A stretch of DNA of 64,000 nucleotides from Paraflavitalea devenefica (GTDB lineage Bacteria; Bacteroidota; Bacteroidia; Chitinophagales; Chitinophagaceae). The stretch is from the NCBI RefSeq assembly GCF_011759375.1, contig NZ_JAARML010000010.1, positions 112,015 to 176,014 of the forward strand. Reading direction: 5' to 3'. Under the pieces are notes generated by a model that was not told the DNA's origin, made no database searches, and saw nothing but the letters and a program-made list of their open reading frames with translations. This document shows, piece after piece, positions 35,477 through 45,000 of the stretch. Within the stretch, counting starts at the first letter, position 1; every line of letters starts with the position of its first letter. The position numbers and the translations under genes were made by a program.

Positions 35477-36540
35477 TTAGCAGTGAGCACCTTTCTTACC
35501 AGCATGGGCAATACCGGGCTGGCATAGAAAGAAGAAAACCCATTCTTCATATTGGCTACCCTGGTAAGAAAGAATCCATATACATGGTTTGTTTTATCAA
35601 TCCAGGGATAAGCGCCTGCCCAGGAAGGACTGCTGATCAGGGTAGCTACTCCTTTTTTGTCTACTTCCTCCCGCCATTCACCCAATCCATAAATATCCTT
35701 GCGTTGGCTTCCCCTTGCTTTCTCCACATACTCACCGGCAGGGACAGTTGCCTTGCCCACCTGACCGGCCTGTAATTCCCGGATGGCATTGACAGACAAT
35801 ATTCTTTTACCACGGAACATACCCTCATTACTGATCATGGAAAGAAAGTTGGCATAGTCGTGCAGGCCTGCCCGCGCGCCGCCGCCGATCATGGGATTAT
35901 GGCCCGGCGTTTCATCAACAGGTGTAAAATGAGTAAGGGTCATTTGTAAAGGGCGGGCAATCTTTTCCTGGAAAATAGTTTCCCAGTCCTTACCCGTAGC
36001 CAGTTCCGCCATCCTGCCGGCCACCTGCATGGCCAGTCCTCCGTATTTGAATACAGCGCCTGGCAGGGTGTCGGCAGGCAGGTGCAGGATCTGTGCTACG
36101 GCTTCCTGCAAAGTCTGGTAATTATCGGGCCTTGCACCGGCAGGCTGGTAATCGGGATAGCCGGCCGTATGGGAGAGTAACTGTCGCAAGGTGGCTTCTC
36201 CTTTGATATCTGTAAATTCAGGCAGCCATTGCTGAACTTTATCGTCCCAACTAAGTTTTCCCTCCTCTACTACCGCTGCGATGGTAGCTGCCGCCAGCCA
36301 CTTACCGGCTGAGGCAATATAGGCTACTGTGCCGGGTGTATAATTGCCAAAGTAATGCTCATAGATAACTTTATCGTCTTTCGCTATGATGATGGAAGCC
36401 CCGGTGTAATAACCGCTGTCCACCCATTGCTGTATCTTTTTTTCTACCGGCGAGAAGTCATGCGCCCGCTTTCCTGTTTGCGCCCGTACAGCTAAACAGG
36501 TAAAAAGGCACAGCAGTGGCAATAGCAATACATTTTTCAT
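35473..36540 (-). CDS. Secreted serine hydrolase, beta-lactamase fold, in the PUL
   Basis: Exported protein of 355 residues, signal peptide about 1-20. SxxK motif Ser77-Ala-Gly-Lys80 in YIASAGKWLA and the second motif Tyr166-Gly-Gly168, where most relatives have Tyr-x-Asn. This pattern is closer to EstB-like esterases than to lactamases. The 3' end overlaps the GH127 start by 4 nt, so the two are translationally coupled; the sugar porter gene lies downstream on the plus-coordinate side, that is, it is read before this one, with a 64-bp gap. It may deacylate the glycan or its fragments. Confidence 0.83.
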   Translation of the reverse strand: MKNVLLLPLLCLFTCLAVRAQTGKRAHDFSPVEKKIQQWVDSGYYTGASIIIAKDDKVIYEHYFGNYTPGTVAYIASAGKWLAAATIAAVVEEGKLSWDDKVQQWLPEFTDIKGEATLRQLLSHTAGYPDYQPAGARPDNYQTLQEAVAQILHLPADTLPGAVFKYGGLAMQVAGRMAELATGKDWETIFQEKIARPLQMTLTHFTPVDETPGHNPMIGGGARAGLHDYANFLSMISNEGMFRGKRILSVNAIRELQAGQVGKATVPAGEYVEKARGSQRKDIYGLGEWREEVDKKGVATLISSPSWAGAYPWIDKTNHVYGFFLTRVANMKNGFSSFYASPVLPMLVRKVLTAK

Positions 36541-36557
36541 GAGTGCTTTACTTTATT

Positions 36558-36572
36558 TTGTCAGCCTGACAA
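36558..36572. promoter_or_regulatory. 15-base palindrome between MFS and serine hydrolase genes
   Basis: TTGTCAG C CTGACAA forms perfect 7-base arms with one central base, 18 bases upstream of the serine hydrolase ATG. It could be a small operator or an mRNA hairpin in the only larger gap (64 bp) of the downstream gene series. Weak evidence; no second copy was noticed. Confidence 0.25.
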
Positions 36573-36604
36573 CTTAACTAAACAACATTGAACTCAAAGG
36601 CCTT

Positions 36605-38011
36605 TTACTCCTTCACTAATTTCTTCTCCAGGTCTTCCAGTGATACGCCTTTTGTTTCCGGCACTTTGGTGAATACCCAGATGAGTTGCAGGGCCATCAT
36701 GAAAGCAAAGAAGGCGAAGATGGGCCAGGGATTGTCTTTGAATATCCCATTGTCTGCATCCAGGAACACGGGTGTGATGAGGGTGATGAGGGCGGCAAAT
36801 ACCCAGTGTACACTGGCGCCGAATGACTGGCCCATGGCCCGTATTTTATTGGGAAATATTTCGGCAATGAATACCCAGATCACCGCACCCTGCCCTATGG
36901 CATGGGCTGCTATAAAGAGTAAAAGGAAGGTCATTAAGAATCCCGGACCGGCGCCTGCATAAAATGCATAGGCTACCATGGCCAGGCTAATGATGTAACC
37001 AATGGAGCCAATGATCAGCAACGTCTTTCTGCCCAGCCGGTCAATCAGGTACAATCCCACAAACGTAAAGAGCAGGTTGGTACCGCCAATGGCAATGGAA
37101 TTGAGTAAGGATTCTTTGGCAGCCAGTCCGGCCCTTTCCAATATCTCCGGCGCATAGTATAAGATGAAGTTGATACCCGACCACTGGTTAAAGAAGGCCA
37201 CCATAAATGCCAGCCACAAAATGGTATTGTGCCGGGAACTGAAGAAGCCAGCGCCACGTCCTGCAGCCGTTTCATGCTGAATACCTGCCCGGATAGCCGA
37301 AAGTTCCTGGTCAATATTGGTTACCCCCAGCTTCGACAATACTTTCTTCGCTGCCACTTCATCATTCTTTTTCGACATTAACCACCGCGGACTTTCGGGG
37401 ATGCCCATCACCATGACTGTGTAGACCACAGAAGGCAGGGCCATTACACCCAACATCCACCGCCAGTCGTTAGCGCCACCCATTCCTTCGAGGAAGTAAT
37501 TGGAAAGGAAGGCAATCAATATACCGAATACGATATTGAACTGGTACATGGCCACCAACCGTCCCCTGGTGGCTGGTGTGGAAATTTCTGAAATATAGGT
37601 AGGGGCGGCCACGGAGGAAACACCTATACCTAACCCGCCTATAAAACGGAAAAAGGAAAAAGTATAAGGGTCCTGCGCCAGGGCGGAACCCAAGGCAGAC
37701 ACACTAAAGAATATACCGATCCAGAGCAGCACTTTTTTTCTTCCATAGCGTTGGGTGGGAATGCCACCCAATAAAGCACCCACTACGGTTCCCCACAAGG
37801 CCATTGACATGATGAAGAAACCATGAAACCAGGGGGAGGTATTCCAGAGCTCTTTAATGGGAAGGTTAGCACCGGAAATCACCACTGTGTCGAACCCGAA
37901 AATAAAGCCGGCAAGGGCAGCTATCAAAGAAATGCCCAACAGGTTGCCGGAGGCGGATTGACCGTTTATATCCTGTGTTGCTGTGGTTTGTGATCCAATT
38001 GGAACTTGCAT
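36605..38011 (-). CDS. Sugar-porter MFS transporter
   Basis: Inner-membrane transporter of 468 residues, 12 predicted helices. Sugar porter signatures are clear: GFDTVVISGA in helix 1, YGRKKVLLWIG in loop 2-3, IPESPRWLMSKK before the central loop, NQWSGINFILYYAPEI in helix 7, DRLGRKTLLIIG and the C-terminal PETKGVSLEDLEKKL. It most likely imports a monosaccharide by proton symport. The adjacent ROK kinase gene (14 bp) suggests that the sugar is phosphorylated on entry. Within the PUL it takes up the end product of the periplasmic hydrolases. Confidence 0.94.
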   Translation of the reverse strand: MQVPIGSQTTATQDINGQSASGNLLGISLIAALAGFIFGFDTVVISGANLPIKELWNTSPWFHGFFIMSMALWGTVVGALLGGIPTQRYGRKKVLLWIGIFFSVSALGSALAQDPYTFSFFRFIGGLGIGVSSVAAPTYISEISTPATRGRLVAMYQFNIVFGILIAFLSNYFLEGMGGANDWRWMLGVMALPSVVYTVMVMGIPESPRWLMSKKNDEVAAKKVLSKLGVTNIDQELSAIRAGIQHETAAGRGAGFFSSRHNTILWLAFMVAFFNQWSGINFILYYAPEILERAGLAAKESLLNSIAIGGTNLLFTFVGLYLIDRLGRKTLLIIGSIGYIISLAMVAYAFYAGAGPGFLMTFLLLFIAAHAIGQGAVIWVFIAEIFPNKIRAMGQSFGASVHWVFAALITLITPVFLDADNGIFKDNPWPIFAFFAFMMALQLIWVFTKVPETKGVSLEDLEKKLVKE

Positions 38012-38025
38012 ATTACTATGGATTG

Positions 38026-38916
38026 TTATAATGAAGAAATGATAGTAGCTGTTTCTCCAAAAAAGCTGGCGGCGCCGATCATGGCTGCCGGTTCGCCCAG
38101 TAACGACTGCTTAATCACCGTATCCCCCATAGTAGCGGCCAGCAATCGTTTAAGCTCGGGGTAAAAAAGATCAAACGCATTGGCAATGCCACCACCCACT
38201 ACTACAATGTCCGGTTGCTCTTCTGCCATAAAATGCTGCAACACAAGAGCGAGGTTGGCGGAGAACTCCCGGAACACCTGTGCCGCCTGCTCCTCCTGCC
38301 CTGCTTTTTCGGCCAGTGCTTTCACGCCATTGGCATATTGACCAGTAAGTTCGTGATATCTTTTCATAAACCACCGGATAGAAATATAATCTTCTGCAAT
38401 GCCCTCATGCAGGGGCAAAATGTTCAACGCTCCTTCTTCCGTATCTCCGTTCATGCTTCTGGCAGAGCCCAAGCCGGTACCTAAGGTGATGCCTGCAGCT
38501 TTGGCGTATCCCCTGGCGGCGCCGCCAAATACTTCTCCCTGCAGGAAAGCGGCCGCATCGTTCTTCAGTTTAATATCCGCAGCCTGGATGCCTAGGAACT
38601 GCGCCAGCAATGCTTTCACATTTAAGCCGTACAGGGATTCATATTTATTAAACCCTTTTATCAGTGATACGCCATTAGGATAATCAAAAGGCCCCGGCAT
38701 AGCAATGCCTACCTGGTAAGTAGTAGCGCCTAAAGAAAAAGCGGCCTGCCGGATAGTATGGCCCCAGGCAGTAATGATCTCATCAGGTCCTGCATGCGGG
38801 TTAACCGGGTTACGCACCAGGGAATCACTGACCATTGAACGGGTGGCTATATTCACTAATCCTGCCGTAATATGCGAACCTCCGATATCTACACCGGTCA
38901 CATAAGTTGTTTTCAT
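38026..38916 (-). CDS. ROK-family sugar kinase
   Basis: Cytoplasmic protein of 296 residues with the actin-like ATPase phosphate 1 motif GVDIGGSHITAGLV (8-21), a catalytic Asp in LKNDAAAFLQGE, GITLGTGLGSA (phosphate 2 region) and DIVVVGGGIANAFD (adenosine motif). The zinc-binding CxCGxxGCxE element of most ROK proteins is absent; its place is taken by ILPLHEGIAEDYISIRWF. It should phosphorylate a hexose delivered by the MFS porter encoded 14 bp downstream. There is no helix-turn-helix, so it is not a ROK repressor. Exact sugar unknown. Confidence 0.88.
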   Translation of the reverse strand: MKTTYVTGVDIGGSHITAGLVNIATRSMVSDSLVRNPVNPHAGPDEIITAWGHTIRQAAFSLGATTYQVGIAMPGPFDYPNGVSLIKGFNKYESLYGLNVKALLAQFLGIQAADIKLKNDAAAFLQGEVFGGAARGYAKAAGITLGTGLGSARSMNGDTEEGALNILPLHEGIAEDYISIRWFMKRYHELTGQYANGVKALAEKAGQEEQAAQVFREFSANLALVLQHFMAEEQPDIVVVGGGIANAFDLFYPELKRLLAATMGDTVIKQSLLGEPAAMIGAASFFGETATIISSL

Positions 38917-38928
38917 AGATAAGCTAAT

Positions 38929-40839
38929 TTAGAAATTCATGTTCGGTTTGAGCCAGATAGCCTGTCCGCCCGATGGCGACAGCTTTACTTCCAGTACGGT
39001 TGATGCATCTATACTTTTTTCTTCCACTTTTACTTTGGTAGGCGTATTTACCGTGGCATCATCGGAATAGAGGCGGGCTATGTATTTTTTGCCTTTGGGT
39101 AAAAAGTCAAAAGTAATCTTCATGGTCCTTGCCTGGTTATTGGTAATGGTGCCCACAAACCATTCTTCTCCTTTTCGCCTGGCGGTAGTGATGCATTCAC
39201 CCGGAGCGCCTTGTAACACCTTCGTTTCATCCCAGCTCACCGGGATATGATCCCAGAATTCCAGTTCCGGTTCATTGTTGCTCATAGCAGGTTTATCATA
39301 CCAGTACAGGGTTTGCAGCGGACTGTAATAAATAGCCGCCAATGCCAGTTGATGTGCATGGGTAGTCTTGATCCTTTTATCGTAATAGCAAATGGTATAA
39401 TCTGCCGCACCCGCTATATAGCGCGTAAAAGGCAGTACGGTATTATGCGTGGCATCGGGCATTTCTTCATTGCCGCGAATACCTTCTGCTGTCATGAGGT
39501 TGGGCCAGGTGCGTTGCTCACCGGTAGGCCGCCAATCATCATGCACATTCACCATGATATGGTTCTCCGCCGATTTCTTAAACATCTCTTCCAGCCAGGT
39601 GGTCCAGCGATGCGAACCCACCTGTACAAAACCAAACTTCACACCTTTTACGCCCCACCTGTTGTATACGGCAAAGAGCGAATCGGATTGGGAATACAAT
39701 CCCTGCAGGTTTACATAGAGCCATACGCCTATACCCCTTTCTTTTCCATACTGGATAATGCCGGGCAGGTCAAAATTGGGTATGGCTACTTTGGTAGCAT
39801 CTGAAGTAAATGTAAAAGAAGGACCATACCATTTCCAGTCGAACAGAATGTATTGCAGGCCATGCTTTGCTGCGAAATCAATATTCTCTTTCGCGTCTTT
39901 GGTAGTTTGCGTCATCACCCGCATGATCTTACCGGGTTTGATCCAGCTCAGGTCTTCAATCCTGGAAGGAGCATTCAGATTGAGGATAAGATCATTGTTC
40001 GTAATCAGGTCACCCGGCTTTTCCGCCACCATGATCACCCGCCAGGGCGTAAAGAAAGGAGAAATAAGATCGGCAGGAGTATACATGCTGGTCAAAATAG
40101 TATACGGCTTCGTGCCGAGCTTGAATTTCGTGCGCGCATAGTCAACCATACCCGCTTCAGCCAGACAGGCATAGAGACCATCCGGCAGTTGCAAGGTCAG
40201 GGGTCTTTCACTTTCATCGGGCCAGTTGCTAAGCGGCAATAAGGTGTAGGCCCCCTGCGCCCAGGCAGTATGCCAGGCCTGGGTGCCTTTGGGTACACTG
40301 AACTCCGTATGCTCCTGCATAATGCGGTAATAAGTGCCTTTTTCATTTTCGGGGAAGAAGTACCGTATAGCAGCGCCTTCATTATACACCCTGATCTGCA
40401 CCTGCAGGGGATAAATGGGATTGTCATCTTTCACCAGTTCAATGGTAGCGGCATTGTAATGATCCCTGATAACAGCCCGCTCACCATATACCGGTGTCCA
40501 GGTGGTATCGCAGGAACTGGTGCTGATGTTTTTTACCAGCAGGTTCTCACACCATTTCGCATGCCTGTCTACTTTGAGTGCCATGGCCTGCTCAGAAAGG
40601 TGGTTATCCAGTTGTATATCCAGGGCCGATTCATGGATCACCGGCTTCCCTTTGTATTGTAGCTGGTAATACATGCATTTTTTACCCGGGGCCCGTTGCT
40701 TCTGGTAAAACCGGACCGTAATATGCTTATCGGGCGATTGAATGGTCACTTTCGTTTCATTCAGTACAGACTGAGCAAGCGACAGATGGCCCACAGCCAT
40801 CAGCATCACAAACAGCCAACCCGTTGATCTGATCATCAT
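38929..40839 (-). CDS. GH97 glycoside hydrolase, inverting-type signature
   Basis: Exported protein of 636 residues: signal peptide about 1-22, N-terminal beta-sandwich (about 30-290), TIM barrel (about 300-560) and a C-terminal sandwich. WGVKGVKFGFVQ places Gly403 where retaining alpha-galactosidases of the family have the Asp nucleophile, while VNVHDDWRPTGEQRTWPNL and AEGIRGNEEM (Glu458, Glu459) supply the acids used by the inverting SusB-like branch. The prediction is an inverting alpha-glucosidase or related enzyme. The gene overlaps the GH88 gene before it by 4 nt and precedes the ROK kinase by 12 bp. Confidence 0.88.
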   Translation of the reverse strand: MMIRSTGWLFVMLMAVGHLSLAQSVLNETKVTIQSPDKHITVRFYQKQRAPGKKCMYYQLQYKGKPVIHESALDIQLDNHLSEQAMALKVDRHAKWCENLLVKNISTSSCDTTWTPVYGERAVIRDHYNAATIELVKDDNPIYPLQVQIRVYNEGAAIRYFFPENEKGTYYRIMQEHTEFSVPKGTQAWHTAWAQGAYTLLPLSNWPDESERPLTLQLPDGLYACLAEAGMVDYARTKFKLGTKPYTILTSMYTPADLISPFFTPWRVIMVAEKPGDLITNNDLILNLNAPSRIEDLSWIKPGKIMRVMTQTTKDAKENIDFAAKHGLQYILFDWKWYGPSFTFTSDATKVAIPNFDLPGIIQYGKERGIGVWLYVNLQGLYSQSDSLFAVYNRWGVKGVKFGFVQVGSHRWTTWLEEMFKKSAENHIMVNVHDDWRPTGEQRTWPNLMTAEGIRGNEEMPDATHNTVLPFTRYIAGAADYTICYYDKRIKTTHAHQLALAAIYYSPLQTLYWYDKPAMSNNEPELEFWDHIPVSWDETKVLQGAPGECITTARRKGEEWFVGTITNNQARTMKITFDFLPKGKKYIARLYSDDATVNTPTKVKVEEKSIDASTVLEVKLSPSGGQAIWLKPNMNF

Positions 40840-42041
40840 AGTTTACTCCCTTCTTTTAGTTTCTTTAATCTGAGCAATGCTTCTATGTAATAATAATCTC
40901 CGTAAATAATGGAGGCATCTATTTCCCCGCCTTTGGGCTTATGGCCGGTACAATGCAACAGGAAGGCGCTGTTCACCTCCCTGCTCTGGTATTGGGCAGT
41001 AGAAAGGGAAGCCAGCATCGCTTCGGCCTTGCTCCGATAGCCATCAGCTTTAGCGGTATCTGTTATGAATGTGGAAAGCTCCAATAAAGCGGAGGCTGTT
41101 ACGGCTGCTGCCGATGCATCTTTAGGGGCATTCGGAATGTCAGGCGCATTAAAATCCCAGTAAGGGATCCCATCTTCCGGCAGGTTCTTCAGGTATACAT
41201 CTGCTACCTGCTGCGCAAAAGCGAGGTATTCCTGGTTTCTTGTTTCCCGGAAACACATCGTAAAGCCATAGATGGCCCAGGATTGTCCTCTAGCCCACAT
41301 CGAAGCATCCGCATATCCCTGGTGGGTCTGCTTCTTAATGGGTTGCCCGGTGATGGTATCGTATACCACTACGTGATAAGAAGTATGATCGGGCCGGAAG
41401 TGGTTCTTCATCGTGGTATTGGCGTGTTGTACAGCTATATCGTATAGCCTTTGTGAGCCACCATTCTTTGATGCCCAGAACAACAGTTCCAGGTTGATCA
41501 TATTATCAATGATGGTATTGTGGCCGCCGAGATTTTGTACTTCCCTCGGCCAGGAAAGAATGGTGCCCACTGTAGGATTGAATAAAGTAGCCAGCGTATC
41601 GGCGGTGGCCAGCAATATCCTTTTATAGCTGGTATCGCCGGTAAGGCGTAAACCGTTCCCAAAGCTGCAATATAGCTGGAAGCCGAGGTCGTGGTCATAA
41701 GCGGGGCTAAAAGCCAATGGTTTCAGCGTTTGAGAGAAACCATTGGCCTTGGTTTTCCAGGTAGTATCTTTTGTGTATTCATATACATACCATAAAATGC
41801 CGGGCCAGAAACCGGAGGTCCAGTCTTTATAATCCACCAGTCGCCAATTGGTTTGCCCATGGGCAATGCTGCGCGGAATGCTGTCATCATTCGTGAGCAC
41901 AGCAGCCGTTTTGCCGGCCTGCTCCACACAATAATCAAGTGGTTGCTTATTATCCGTGGTTGCAGGGTTACAGCCTGCAATCCATATTGCATTCAACAGG
42001 AAGACTGTGACCCATAAAGACCCTTGTTTCATACATTTCAT
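40836..42041 (-). CDS. GH88-type unsaturated uronyl hydrolase, lipoprotein
   Basis: Lipoprotein of 401 residues: lipobox IWIAGC (Cys24) and an (alpha/alpha)6 barrel. The two catalytic aspartates of unsaturated glucuronyl hydrolases are recognisable as Asp118 in AYDHDLGFQ and Asp179 in TIIDNMINLELL; their 61-residue spacing equals that of Asp88/Asp149 in the Bacillus enzyme. GYADASMWARGQSWAIYGF is another family block. It removes 4,5-unsaturated uronate from ends made by polysaccharide lyases, which fits the heparinase-like and alginate-lyase-like genes directly before it (16 bp gap). Confidence 0.93.
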   Translation of the reverse strand: MKCMKQGSLWVTVFLLNAIWIAGCNPATTDNKQPLDYCVEQAGKTAAVLTNDDSIPRSIAHGQTNWRLVDYKDWTSGFWPGILWYVYEYTKDTTWKTKANGFSQTLKPLAFSPAYDHDLGFQLYCSFGNGLRLTGDTSYKRILLATADTLATLFNPTVGTILSWPREVQNLGGHNTIIDNMINLELLFWASKNGGSQRLYDIAVQHANTTMKNHFRPDHTSYHVVVYDTITGQPIKKQTHQGYADASMWARGQSWAIYGFTMCFRETRNQEYLAFAQQVADVYLKNLPEDGIPYWDFNAPDIPNAPKDASAAAVTASALLELSTFITDTAKADGYRSKAEAMLASLSTAQYQSREVNSAFLLHCTGHKPKGGEIDASIIYGDYYYIEALLRLKKLKEGSKL

Positions 42042-42057
42042 ATTATAGAATACCCGT

Positions 42058-45000
42058 TTATTTTGCTACTACCAGTTTTGTGGCCACGTTGTTATTCATC
42101 CTTACCAGGTAAATGCCTCCGGCAAGTGGCTTATTCAATTGCACTTCTATATTGCCACTATTTTTCTTTACCAGTTTTTTAAATACGATTCGCCCGCCCA
42201 GGTCTGTTATGTTTACAAACACTTCTTTGTTCAGCAGGTCCCTGGCAGTCCTGATATAAAACAGACTTCCCCTGACCGGGTTAGGATAAATAACCGTGTT
42301 GGCAATCATGCTTTCCTCTGTTATTGTTCCTTGTTGGGGTATCGCTTTTTCCGGAACTGCACATCCCCCCAGGTTATCGCCATGGTCCAGGTGCGCCGGT
42401 ACAGCATCGGATGCCACACAGATGTTATTTCCATTGTGACAGATCTGCACCTTGTTATTGGCATTGCCACATTGTACATTTACTGTATTTATCTGTATAG
42501 AGTCAACGGTTTGGCAGCCCATGGCATCAGTAACCGTCACCCCATAAGAACCCGCTGCGTCCACCACTATTGAGGAGGCAGTTTGACTGGTAGTCCACGT
42601 ATAGGCATAAGGAGCCGTGCCACCGGAAGGTTGCGCCGTAATGGTAAGCGACGAAGGACCATATCCTATGTAAATGGTATTCTTCAAATCCACCGCTGGA
42701 TTCATGGCATACACATCAGGAATGGTTACTGTTATGGGTGGGTTGGCATAGTTACACAAGTCAGCCAATGTCTTTACGGTCTTTATCCAATCTACCTCAT
42801 ACCCTGTTTCACCCGATGTAATATCTGCTACCTTAAACTGGAAGGTGGTGAGTGCTGCAGGCTGGGTCAGTATGGTATTACCTGCTCCAAAGCCTGTTTT
42901 GGTGAGATCATAGTAATATACATCGGCGCCTACCTTACCTGTCCACTTGTTGCTGCCGTTACCATAGGAGCCGAGGTTGGTATCGAAGATGATATTGCCG
43001 ACGGCGGGCTTTTTAAACTTGATAGCTACGATGGGATAGTTGCCAGGGTACAGCGTAGCGCCGGCGCTTTTGCGGATATCGCCCCGGTATTTGCCGCCCG
43101 ACTGTAAAGCGAGCGTTACTTTTAATTGCGTACTGTCTGCAGTAACGGTTGATCCTGTGGTAGCAGCTACCCAACCATCCGTAGTGCCATTAAAGTTATC
43201 ATTGATCAAACCGGTAGTAGGTTCCATCGCCAGCAAATCACTCACACTCTTCACGGTTTTTACCCAATCTACCCCAAAGCTGGTTTCACCGCTGGTGATG
43301 TCGGCTATCTTGAACTGAAAAGTAGTGAGGGCTGTAGGAAAGGAAGTGGACAGGAAAACAGCGCCGGCGCCGAACCCGGTTTTGGAAAGGTCATAATAAT
43401 AAATATCCTCCCCTACTTTACCTGTCCATTTGTTGCTGCCGTTACCAAAGGAACCCAGGTTGGTATCGAAGGTAACATTGCAGGTAGCCGGCTTTTTCAT
43501 TTTGATGGCCACAATGGGATAGTTCTTAGGATACAGGGAAGCGCCGCCGTTCCTGCGGATATCACCGCGCCGGGAACCGTTCGACTGGAGAGCCGGTGTT
43601 ACAGTCAACAGTCCATTCTGCGCAACGGCCGTAGCGCCACTGGTAGCAGCCACCCAACCATCATTGCCTGTGGTAAAGTTATCGTTCACCAGGCCTTTCA
43701 GGTAGTTGCCGGTGGTATCGAAACGATGATTGGCAGAGTCGCTCAGGTAAAATAACAAGGAACCATAACCGGGATTGTCTGCCCCAAAAGGCGCGCCTTC
43801 GGGCCCCATTACCGACAATACTTCCAGTGTATATGGCAGGGCCAACCCCTTCCGGTAAGCATAATGGTTGTAGGCAATTTCAAATACGGCCCGCAAGTTG
43901 CCCCGTCCGTTGGGTGAGATAGCTTCGGGTGTATAGTCCTGGTAGTTCTTTTCACAATACTCATAACTGGTTTGGAAAGGCACTGTATACCCCAGGTTGT
44001 ATTTGGAAGTATATTCAAAGCCCCGCATAATGGCATTGGTAGAGGCGTTGTACAGATCAATGCCCTGTTTCAGGGCCACTTCCGCCAGCTCAGCCAAAGA
44101 ACCCAGGGCCAGCATGGTATGCGGCTGGTCGCGGTTGCTTTCCTGCAACTGGCCGGCTGCTGTCAATACATAATTATTGATACTGCCATTCCCCTCGCCA
44201 TAATAGAAATAGTTGACCACTTTATTGAACATGGGCTTGTCATCGCTGAACACCGCAATGGCCATCAGGGCTTTCATACAAATGATGTCCCAGTTGCCAT
44301 GGGCGCAGGGTCTGAAGTTTTGCAGGGTAGGATAAAATACAGATTGCAGCATGGACTGGCATTGGGCAATTTTATCGGCCGGCCAGCCTGCATAGGTATA
44401 GCGCATGATCTCCGCAGCATTGGCGAGGATAAATCCATACAACCCGTTCAGCTCAGCATCTGCGCCAATGATGCCCAGGGTTTTGGCCGCATAAGCGTCA
44501 ATGATCTCAATAGCTTTTGCAGCATGTGCCTGGTTGCCCGTAATATTCCACATCAATGCATTGTAATAGGCAGCCAGGAAATCGCTTTCCACACGGTCTT
44601 TAACGGCGCCGCCGCCAACACCATCAATGGTGAGCGAGGCATCGCGGGTGAGGTAAGTAAACGGTCCGCCCTTGGTGTAGGAGGCAGACGCTTTACTGTT
44701 AGCCGCTAATAATTTATAGCTTTCAAAAGGGCGTGCCACCTGGTTGGTAACAAAACCTTTGATCCTGGCCAGATCTGCAGTACTGTGCAGTAAACCGGGG
44801 TGCGTAAAGGCGCCGGTAAATTCAAATGCCGGCGGGCTGACCATACCAGCGTAGGCACGCAGCGCATCCACAGAGGTAAAGGTTTTGACCCAGGCAATTT
44901 CAAAAGAGAAATCACTGGCTGCCAGTTCTGCCTGGGTGAGTACAATATCGGCTACTTTAAACTGAAAGAGGGAAACCGCAGTAGACGCTGTAGTGGATAA

